NCBI GenBank assembly: GCA_900659855.1 | Contig: CAACVI010000005.1 | Coordinates: 1 to 64,000 of the forward strand | Origin: Candidatus Desulfarcum epimagneticum | GTDB lineage: Bacteria > Desulfobacterota > Desulfobacteria > Desulfobacterales > CR-1 | Direction: 5' to 3' | Length of the DNA stretch: 64,000 nt | In this document: positions 36,168-43,841 of the stretch, one piece after another | Numbering within the stretch: position 1 is the stretch's first letter | Layout: the number at the start of each line of letters is the position of its first letter | Position numbers and translations under genes: made by a program | Notes under the pieces: generated by a model | Seen by the model: the letters and a program-made list of their open reading frames with translations, nothing else | Told to the model about the DNA's origin: nothing | Database searches by the model: none

Positions 36168-38738
36168 ATGAAATATGACAAAACCATACATTTAACTTTA
36201 AATGGCCAGAAAATTGAATACTCGGGAAGCGGAAAAGTAAACCTTCTTAATTGGTTACGGACGTCGCAAAAAATAAAAAGTGTAAAAAACGGCTGTTCAA
36301 AAGAGGGCGTCTGCGGCGCCTGTTTAGTTGAAATAAATAAAAAACCAAAATTATCCTGTTCAGTCCTGATGGAAAATATAGATGAAGCGAATATTATGAC
36401 TATAGAAGGAATTCCCGATCAAATTAGAACCGTTTTAGGTCGGGCATTTGTGGCGTCCGGCGCTGTTCAATGCGGATTCTGCAGTCCGGGCATGCTTATG
36501 AGAACGAATATATTGCTTCAAAAAAACCCCGCCCCTTCGAGGGAAGAAGTGACAAACGCTATAAAACCGCATTTGTGCAGATGCACCGGATATGTAAAAA
36601 TAGTTGACGCTATTTTACTTGCTTCGGAAAAAATGAGAAAGAAAGAAAAAATAAACTTTGAAAAAACAAGTTTAGGAAAATCCGCCCCCAAATACCAGGC
36701 ATTGGACAGAGCGCTTGGAGTTCCTCTATTTATTGATGATCTGGAGATGGATCACATGGTGTTCGGAGCATTATGCTTCAGTGAATATCCGCGCGCCAAA
36801 ATATTGAAGATAGATACCTCAAAAGCCGAAGCCATGGCGGGAGTTATAAAAGCGCTGACGGCTAAAGATATACCCGGAAAACGACATTCAGGCCTGAATG
36901 TAAAAGATTGGCCCGTATATATTGCCGAGGAAGAAACCACCGCATACATCGGCGACGTGCTGGCTTCTGTTATTGCGGAATCTGAAGAAACAGCCAGAAA
37001 AGGAGTCGATGCGATAAAGGTTGAATATGAAGTTTACGAACCTTTTACTGATCCTGAATCCGCGCTGGAAAGTGATATAAAATTACATGAAAAAGGGAAT
37101 GTTCTCAAAGAGATCAATATCCGCCGCGGAGATAATATAGAAAAAATTTTTAATTCCTCGGCGCATGTTGTCTCGGACACATTCAAAACACAAATGGTCG
37201 AACATGCTTTTTTGGAGACTGAATCCTGTGTGGCATCATATGAAAACAATAAACTCACCGTATATTCGCAATCCCAAAGTATATATCGAGAAAGAGAACA
37301 GATAGCTGAAATACTCGACATTAAAAAAGAAGATGTCAATATTAAATTCATTCCAACGGGCGGAGCTTTTGGCGGCAAACTAAATATTACGGTTCAGGCT
37401 CATGGCGCATTGGCCGCATACTATTTGAAGCAACCTGTTAAAATAAAACTAAATCGATCCGAATCTTTAAGAATGCACCCTAAAAAGCACCCCATGTATA
37501 TGGAGTATAAATTAGCCTGCGACGAAGAAGGTAAATTCACAGGTCTTCATGCAAGGATATTGGGAGATACAGGCGCGTATGCTTCTCAAGGAATCCCTGT
37601 GGCGATTAAGGCGGCGACGCATGCGGGGGGAGCCTATTTCATTCCCAATGTGGATATCGTGTCCAAGGTCGTTTACACAAACAACCCTGTCGCGGGCGCT
37701 ATGCGCGGTTTTGGGGTAAGCCAGGTCACTTTTGCCATCGAAAGCTTGATTGATGAATTATGTGAAACAGCAAAATTTGACAAATGGGAAATAAGGTATA
37801 AGAATGCCTTGGAACAGAACCTGACAACCGCAGGCGGAGACAGGTTAAGGAAAAAAACAGGATTAAAAAAAGCTCTTGACATACTTAAAAAACAATACAA
37901 AAATTCAAAATTCTCCGGTATCGCATGCGCCATTAAAAACTGTGGAATAGGCAGCGGCCATCCTGAAATAAGCAGGGTAAAGCTTGAAGTTTTAGAAAAC
38001 GGCAAATTAAAACTATATCATGGCTGGAATGAAATGGGACAGGGCATTGACACCATTTTGCGACAGCTACTGCGCGAACAGATCAAATCCGACGAAATAT
38101 CCGAAATAGAAGTGGTCGTAGCCACTGAACATGAAACATTAGGCGGGGGCACAGTGGCGAACCGTGGAACTTTTTTGGCAGGCAATTCACTTCTGGACGC
38201 CGCAAAATATCTAAAAAAAGATATGAAGAAACATGGCGGATTAAAAAAGCTTGTCGGAAAGACATACGATGGGGAATATATTTGCGCTAAAACAATTCCC
38301 ATTAATTCAAAAAAAGCGGGAATTCAACATTTTGCCTATAGTTTTGCGGCGCAGCTCGTCATATTATCCGATAAGGGGAAAATTCAAAAAATTGTCGCGA
38401 TCCATGACAGCGGCAGAGTAATTAATAAAAATCTTTTCGAAGGACAAGTTCAGGGAGGGGTAATCATGGGGCTGGGTTATGCGATGAGTGAAAACCTTCT
38501 CCTTGACAAAGGACAAATAGTCAATGCCAAACTCGGCAAACTGGGTTTGCTTCGTTCTGTTGATGTGCCTGAAATTGAAGTTATTCCCATAGAAATTGAT
38601 GACATCGACGGTCCTTTCGGGGCCAAAGGAGTCGGTGAGATAACGGCGATTCCGGTCGCGCCCGCTGTCGCTTCGGCATATAGGGCATTTGATGGACAAA
38701 AAAGAACAGAGTTGCCTCTAAAACCGCCTGAACAATAA
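36168..38738 (+). CDS. Molybdenum aldehyde oxidoreductase (Mop/xanthine oxidase family)
   Basis: 856 residues. The N-terminal plant-type [2Fe-2S] domain has Cys 43, 48, 51 and about 63 (CSKEGVCGAC..SC). A second helical [2Fe-2S] domain has QCGFC and CRCTGY. Two molybdopterin-binding domains follow, with AFGGK, AMRGFG and the catalytic glutamate in GAKGVGE near the end. This is the single-chain architecture of Desulfovibrio aldehyde oxidoreductase (about 907 residues), which oxidises aldehydes to acids with no FAD domain. It starts 14 bases after the PKS and precedes the acyl ligase, so it may make the acid that is activated. AT-rich. Confidence 0.9.
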   Translation: MKYDKTIHLTLNGQKIEYSGSGKVNLLNWLRTSQKIKSVKNGCSKEGVCGACLVEINKKPKLSCSVLMENIDEANIMTIEGIPDQIRTVLGRAFVASGAVQCGFCSPGMLMRTNILLQKNPAPSREEVTNAIKPHLCRCTGYVKIVDAILLASEKMRKKEKINFEKTSLGKSAPKYQALDRALGVPLFIDDLEMDHMVFGALCFSEYPRAKILKIDTSKAEAMAGVIKALTAKDIPGKRHSGLNVKDWPVYIAEEETTAYIGDVLASVIAESEETARKGVDAIKVEYEVYEPFTDPESALESDIKLHEKGNVLKEINIRRGDNIEKIFNSSAHVVSDTFKTQMVEHAFLETESCVASYENNKLTVYSQSQSIYREREQIAEILDIKKEDVNIKFIPTGGAFGGKLNITVQAHGALAAYYLKQPVKIKLNRSESLRMHPKKHPMYMEYKLACDEEGKFTGLHARILGDTGAYASQGIPVAIKAATHAGGAYFIPNVDIVSKVVYTNNPVAGAMRGFGVSQVTFAIESLIDELCETAKFDKWEIRYKNALEQNLTTAGGDRLRKKTGLKKALDILKKQYKNSKFSGIACAIKNCGIGSGHPEISRVKLEVLENGKLKLYHGWNEMGQGIDTILRQLLREQIKSDEISEIEVVVATEHETLGGGTVANRGTFLAGNSLLDAAKYLKKDMKKHGGLKKLVGKTYDGEYICAKTIPINSKKAGIQHFAYSFAAQLVILSDKGKIQKIVAIHDSGRVINKNLFEGQVQGGVIMGLGYAMSENLLLDKGQIVNAKLGKLGLLRSVDVPEIEVIPIEIDDIDGPFGAKGVGEITAIPVAPAVASAYRAFDGQKRTELPLKPPEQ

Positions 38739-38754
38739 AATTTGGTGAAACTTT

Positions 38755-40173
38755 ATGGACAGTATTTGGCAAAAAACAAAAATCGCGACTATCGCGTCTA
38801 ATATAATCACCGATGGCAATATCACATGCCCTTACCAGGATATCCCCAGAATCTTCGCCAAAATCCAAACTTTTTTAGAAAATAAAAATATTGATTTTAA
38901 ATGTCCAGTGATGTTGGAATCTCGAAACTCCGCGTCTTGCGCGCTTCTCATCCTGTATTTTCTGGAACTCGGGCATTCTTTTTTGCTGGTTCCCGAAAGC
39001 CGGGAAAAACCGTCCGCCCCCGCTTTTTGCAAATATATTTTTTCTGTTAATGAGAAAAGTTTGGATAATAACTTAAATCCCGAACAATTCCTGCGTATAT
39101 TGGAAAATAAAAAATATGCCGGCGCAACCCTGAATGATTCAGCAAAACTCTACCTGCGAACTTCAGGCAGCACGGGAAAGCCTAAAATGGCGATCCACTC
39201 CCACGAAAAACTAATCAAAAACGCTTTAAACTGTTTGAATCGTTTGAATATCAAAAGCGATGACAGAGTGGCGATCCCGGTTCCGATTAATCATATGTTC
39301 GGGCTGGGAGCCGCCTTTCTCCCGGCGATAGCCGCGGGCGCCTCCATTGATTTGCAAAAAAGGGCGAATCTGATCAGGTACCTGGACAGAGAAAAAAAAT
39401 TCAACCCGAATATGGCGTTTATGACCCCGGTTTTCTGCGAATCCCTGCTGAAAGGCAGAAGAGAAAAGAGGCCCTACAGGCTGACCGTGTCGGCCGGAGA
39501 CCGGTTAAGGGAAAAAACATTTGAAGGATACCAAGCCATGTTCGGCCCACTGGTCCAGCTCTACGGCAGCACGGAAATGGGGGCCATATCTTCGACAAAA
39601 CCCGACGATCCCTTTGTCGTTCGGAGAGCGAGTGTGGGAAAACCCATGCCGGGCGCGCGAATACGCATTGAGAATTCCCCGGCAAACTCGTCTGACCGAA
39701 CAAAAAAAGAGGGAGATATCTTCTGTTTTCATGAATACGGTTTCGATGGTTATGCCGACGAGCGCGGAAATGTGGCAAGTTTGCCTCCACCAAACGGCTG
39801 GTTTCCGGCAAAAGACCTCGGGAGAATCCGCAGGGACGGACGCCTGGAAGTTCTCGGGAGAGCGGATCAAAGCGTCAACAGACACGGTCTTCTCGTATTC
39901 CTGGCGGACGTTGAAAAAAAGTCTGAATTGATCCAAGGACTCAGCGCCGCCGTCGCGGTTCCGGGGAAAGAGAGCGCGCGGGGCAGGGAACTCATTCTCT
40001 ATTGCGTCGCGGTCCCGGATTCCGGAATCACTGAAAAAAGTGTCCGAAACGTCTGTTTTGACCTGCTTCCCAAAAACGCGGTTCCCGATAAGATAATATT
40101 TTTGGATGACCTGCCTTTTCTGCCAAACGGCAAAGTGGACAGGCAGAAGTTAAATCGTATGGCGACAAAATAG
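38755..40173 (+). CDS. AMP-dependent acyl ligase (ANL superfamily)
   Basis: 472 residues. It has the adenylate-forming motifs LRTSGSTGKPK (about 132-142), QLYGSTEMGA and the C-terminal hinge LEVLGRADQSVNRHG, then LPFLPNGKVDRQKL with the catalytic lysine. Such enzymes activate a carboxylic acid as an acyl-AMP and pass it to CoA or a carrier protein. An acyl carrier protein gene follows 28 bases after its stop, and upstream carriers lack an adenylation domain. This suggests it loads the free ACP or the C-PCP protein. A little shorter than typical ligases (500-560). Confidence 0.87.
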   Translation: MDSIWQKTKIATIASNIITDGNITCPYQDIPRIFAKIQTFLENKNIDFKCPVMLESRNSASCALLILYFLELGHSFLLVPESREKPSAPAFCKYIFSVNEKSLDNNLNPEQFLRILENKKYAGATLNDSAKLYLRTSGSTGKPKMAIHSHEKLIKNALNCLNRLNIKSDDRVAIPVPINHMFGLGAAFLPAIAAGASIDLQKRANLIRYLDREKKFNPNMAFMTPVFCESLLKGRREKRPYRLTVSAGDRLREKTFEGYQAMFGPLVQLYGSTEMGAISSTKPDDPFVVRRASVGKPMPGARIRIENSPANSSDRTKKEGDIFCFHEYGFDGYADERGNVASLPPPNGWFPAKDLGRIRRDGRLEVLGRADQSVNRHGLLVFLADVEKKSELIQGLSAAVAVPGKESARGRELILYCVAVPDSGITEKSVRNVCFDLLPKNAVPDKIIFLDDLPFLPNGKVDRQKLNRMATK

Positions 40174-40200
40174 ATACAATTGATTGGAGGGGTTCAAAAT

Positions 40201-40482
40201 ATGAGCGAGGCTGTCATTAAAAAACTGAAAAAAATAATAGCGGAAGAGTTGGATGTAAATCTTACGGCGGATGAGATAGATGAAAACGCCTCCCTGTTCG
40301 AGGACGGACTGGGGCTGGACTCCATTGTCATCGTGGAGCTGATCGCCCTGGCCGAGGAGCGCTTCGGTTTTTTGCTCTCGGAGGATGAGCTGAATCCCGA
40401 ATCCTTTACCAGCCTCAGGGTTTTCGCGGACGTGATCGCCTCCAAAAGTTCGGACGGCAGGGATTTAACAATCACCTGCTAA
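40201..40482 (+). CDS. Acyl carrier protein
   Basis: A 93-residue acidic protein with the phosphopantetheine attachment motif GLGLDSIVIVEL (Ser 41), followed by the helix LAEERFGFLLSEDEL and a Cys end. The ATG at 40201 is chosen because TTGGAGG lies at good spacing. It ends the run PKS, oxidoreductase, ligase, ACP and is probably charged by the ligase before it. Confidence 0.93.
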   Translation: MSEAVIKKLKKIIAEELDVNLTADEIDENASLFEDGLGLDSIVIVELIALAEERFGFLLSEDELNPESFTSLRVFADVIASKSSDGRDLTITC

Positions 40483-40517
40483 AGAAGGTGGATTGTGTTA
40501 CGACTGAAGCCGGGTGG

Positions 40518-40680
40518 TTAATCCTCAGCAACCTTAAAATTCTTCATAGGAGGTTTTTGTTCCTGACTTTCGATATATGCAGATATCATTTTCTCAGTCA
40601 TTTTACCAATCCATGCGCAAAAATACCCGCGTGCCCAAAAATGCTGACCCCAATATCTTTTGTGTATATGTGAAAATTCC
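40518..40680 (-). pseudogene. IS200-type transposase C-terminal remnant
   Basis: Reading the minus strand from 40680 to the stop at 40518 gives HKRYWGQHFWARGYFC and MTEKMISAYIESQEQ. These match the end of the Y1 (tyrosine) transposases of IS200/IS605 elements (KRYWGQHFWxRGYF, then helix with YIExQ). A stop codon lies just upstream and the N-terminal half is missing. Confidence 0.75.
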
Positions 40681-40719
40681 TGCTAAAAAAATAATGCTAA
40701 AGCTTTTCGCCTAAAGGTG

Positions 40720-41057
40720 AAGGTTTTAAACCTGGCGCATGGAAAAATAAAACCCTCCGGAATCAGGATATGGCCTACTCCTACCAAACGGCGGGAAATT
40801 TTCCACCTTGGAGTTTTCCACCGGCCAGAAAAAAAAGGCCGGCCCTTCTCACGGCCATCGTGGCGGACAGGCCTGTCTATATTTTCGACGAGTGGGCGGC
40901 GGACCAGGACCCGGAGTTCAGGAAACGTTTTTATATGGGCCTGTTGCCGGGGTTTAAAAAACAGGGGAAAACCGTCGTCGCCGTGACCCACGACGACCAT
41001 TACTTCCACGCGGCCGACCGGGTCATCCATCTGGATTACGGAAAATTGTCTCTATAA
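40720..41057 (+). pseudogene. Cyclic-peptide-type ABC exporter C-terminal fragment
   Basis: The region encodes the end of an ATPase domain like those at 4641-7870 and 20670-24071. One frame gives GKFSTLEFSTGQKK (signature). After a frameshift in the A-tract near 40830 another frame gives ADRPVYIFDEWAADQDPEFRKRF and TVVAVTHDDHYFHAADRVI. The membrane domain and Walker A are gone. It is the fifth exporter-type ATPase of the window and marks the right edge of the biosynthetic region. Confidence 0.85.
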
Positions 41058-41157
41058 CCCAGAGCCGGGTTATGAAAAATGGGCTATTGCAAATATTGAA
41101 TCCATATTTTATAATTCCGCTGTTTTCATAATTCCAAAATCCATCAGGGAAAGTGCG

Positions 41158-42102
41158 ATGCGAATTTATTTAAAAGAAAAAATAGGCAGCCCGGCCCTTT
41201 TCACGGGAAGAAAAAGAGAGCTGGACTCTTTGCTGAAATGGGTGGAGGGGATTAAAACGGAAATATCCAAAAGCAAAGCCATTATTTCGCGGAGGAAAAC
41301 CGGAAAATCAGCCTTGATGCAGCGGCTTTTCAATATCATGTTTCACCAGAACGGCCAGGTGGTTCCTTTATTATGGCGGATATGACCGAAGGAAACCTTT
41401 TTATATTTCTTCTCTTTTTCAGTCTGTTTACAGGGAAAAAAATTTTCCACTGAAAAAGGGATGCTTGATGTCCTGGACTTTGAGACCCTGGACAAACGCG
41501 GATCCATACGGGGAACATGGATGGAATATATTCACTCCGCCACGGACCGAATCAACGACGCCAATGGAAAAAGAATTATATTGTACATCTGCCAAAATAA
41601 AGAAAGAAAAGTGACCCGGGATGAAATACGAAACGCGCTTGATCTTTCCATGACGGACCGGGAGCTGGAAAAACGTTTAAAAGCCTTTGTGAAAGCCGAT
41701 ATCATCGAACAGGGAACCAGCTATTTCAGTTATCACGCAGTCCAGGACCACATATTCGACAAAGTGTTTCGAGGGGTTTACCAGGAGGAGATCGACGGCT
41801 TTACTCCGGATAAAATAAAAGACGAATACAGAATCCTGTATAAAAAACTCCGGGTGGATGTGTTCGCCAAAGCGGGCGGCGATGCGTATTCTCTTATCGG
41901 GGAAGTGAAAAACAGGAAGAAAAAATTCTCCCTCACAGAGGCCAGAGCTTTTTTCGCAAAAGCCTCGGAGGTCCAAAAGCTGGAAGATATTTCCAAAACC
42001 CTTCTTTTTGTCTTTTCCGCCGCCGGCTTTTACAAAACCGCCATTGATTTTTTTAAAAAAAATGGGATAGCGTTCAGCAATGACAAAAGGTTTTTGGAGT
42101 AA
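41158..42102 (+). pseudogene. DUF234-type ATPase-nuclease, decayed first copy
   Basis: It begins like its intact neighbours (GSPALFTGRKRELDSLLKW, ISRRKTGKSALMQRL). The sequence jumps near 41371 from VVPF to the later MADLTEGNPF region, a deletion of about 580 bases, and then goes out of frame until about 41460. From 41461 the reading frame resumes. A second, in-frame loss of 189 bases (63 residues) joins YKKLR to VDVFAKAGG, compared with 45123-45311 of the copy at 43842. The nuclease-like tail with EVKNRKKKFS is kept. Not functional as an ATPase. Confidence 0.88.
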
Positions 42103-42111
42103 AAAAACACC

Positions 42112-43821
42112 ATGCGAATTTATCTGGAAGAAAAAATAGGCAATCCGGCTTTGTTTACGGGAAGAAAAAGAGAATTGGATTCCCTGCTTAAATGGGTAAA
42201 AGAAATCAAAGCGAAACTGTCCAAAAGCAAAGCCATTATTTCCAGGAGAAAAACCGGGAAATCGGCTTTGATGCAGAGGCTTTTCAATATCGTGTTTCAC
42301 CAAAACGATCAAGTGGTTCCCTTTTATTTTGAAATCCCGGAAACTCCTCAATGGATAGGCGATTTTGCCAGGGAGTTTTTTTTTACATTTGTGAGGCAAT
42401 ATCTCGCATTTCAATCAAGGAACGCCAACTATTTGAAAAGCACAGACAATTATGCCGCGTTAATCAAAGCGGCAAAAAAAGAGAAGCTTGATTTTTTAAT
42501 TGAACATATCGAAAATTTTGAATATTCCGAAAACAGGGGATATTTTGACAAACTATGGCATATAGCGCGAGAAGCCCCGAGAACAATAGCCCAATACAAG
42601 GATGAGCGCGTTCTTCAGATGATTGACGAATTCCAGTTCATCAACAGGTATATTTTCAGGGACAAATCATGCAAGGATCGCTTATCGGAGCTTGCCGGAA
42701 GCTACCTGCATACTTGCGAATACAAAAATGCTCCCATGCTCGTATCCGGGAGCTGGGTGGGATGGCTGATGGAGGATCTGCAAAAAATGCTGCCCGGAAG
42801 ATTCATTATTGACGATTTCGGCAATATGCCTAAAAATGAAGCCATTGAGATGGCGCTCAATTATTCCGAAATTATGCAGGTTCCCACAAATTATGACAAT
42901 GCATGCGTCATCGCGGAACTGACAGAGGGAAACCCTTTTTATATCAGTTCCCTTTTTCAGTCTGTTCACAGAGATAAAGATTTTACCACCGAGCAGGGAA
43001 TAATCGATGTTCTCGATTTCGAAACCCGCCACAAAAGCGGCGCCATACGCGGGACATGGATGGAATATATACTTTCCGTTACTGACAGGATAAACGATAT
43101 AAACGGAAAGAAAATGATTTTATATATTTGCCAAAAGAAAGAAGTCACCCGGGATGAAATAGCGGAAGCGCTCAAGCTCGATATGAAAATCGGAGAATTG
43201 GAAAAACGACTCAAAGCTTTTGTCAAAGCCGATATAATCAGCCAGAGCAGCAGTATCAAGTATCATGCTGTCGGGGATAATATATTCGACAAAGTATTCA
43301 GGGGTTTTTATCAGGAAGAGATAGACAATTTTAATCCGGAAAAAATAAAAGACGAATACAAAGCCTTGTATAAAGAAGTATTGGGGAGATTCAACAAATA
43401 CAAAGGCGAGTTCTCCGAATATGTCATCATAAATCATTTGAAACACCGGGCATACAAACAAAACGATTTTTATCTGTCCATGATGAAAAACCTGCCCGAT
43501 GATTTCGCATTTGTTGAATATTCGACCCTATGGTCTTACAGCGCTTCTCCGGTCCATAAAAAAGACATCCAGGTGGATGTGTTTGCCAAGGCGGAAAATG
43601 ACGAATATTCTCTGATTGGAGAAGTAAAAAACAGGAAAAAAAAGTTTTCTCTTACAGAGGCGAAAGCTTTTTGGACAAAAGCGTTGGAAGTCAAAGAACT
43701 GGAGAATCTTGACAAAGTTCTTTTTTTTGTTTTTTCAGCCGGCGGTTTTTATAAAATCGCCATTGATTTTTTCAAGGATAACGGAATTGCCTGGAGCGCG
43801 GACAAAAGATTTTTGGAATAA
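42112..43821 (+). CDS. DUF234-type AAA ATPase with C-terminal PD-(D/E)XK nuclease domain
   Basis: 569 residues. It has an AAA/STAND-like ATPase with a P-loop-like ISRRKTGKSAL (about 43-53) and Walker B-type LQMIDEFQF (about 170). A middle region with winged-helix character follows (KKEVTRDEIAEAL). The C-terminal nuclease-like core has IQVDVFAKA (Asp about 488) and IGEVKNRKKK (Glu about 504, Lys 506). The PF03008 family is placed in the PD-(D/E)XK superfamily; its function is unknown. It starts nine bases after the decayed copy and is followed 20 bases later by another intact copy, so the genes form a tandem array. No membrane segments. Confidence 0.82.
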   Translation: MRIYLEEKIGNPALFTGRKRELDSLLKWVKEIKAKLSKSKAIISRRKTGKSALMQRLFNIVFHQNDQVVPFYFEIPETPQWIGDFAREFFFTFVRQYLAFQSRNANYLKSTDNYAALIKAAKKEKLDFLIEHIENFEYSENRGYFDKLWHIAREAPRTIAQYKDERVLQMIDEFQFINRYIFRDKSCKDRLSELAGSYLHTCEYKNAPMLVSGSWVGWLMEDLQKMLPGRFIIDDFGNMPKNEAIEMALNYSEIMQVPTNYDNACVIAELTEGNPFYISSLFQSVHRDKDFTTEQGIIDVLDFETRHKSGAIRGTWMEYILSVTDRINDINGKKMILYICQKKEVTRDEIAEALKLDMKIGELEKRLKAFVKADIISQSSSIKYHAVGDNIFDKVFRGFYQEEIDNFNPEKIKDEYKALYKEVLGRFNKYKGEFSEYVIINHLKHRAYKQNDFYLSMMKNLPDDFAFVEYSTLWSYSASPVHKKDIQVDVFAKAENDEYSLIGEVKNRKKKFSLTEAKAFWTKALEVKELENLDKVLFFVFSAGGFYKIAIDFFKDNGIAWSADKRFLE

Positions 43822-43841
43822 ATGTCCCAAAGGAAAATACC

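Noticed and set aside
40488-40673. Small plus-strand ORF after the ACP gene
   Set aside because: The opposite strand gives a clear IS200-type transposase C-terminus in the same place.
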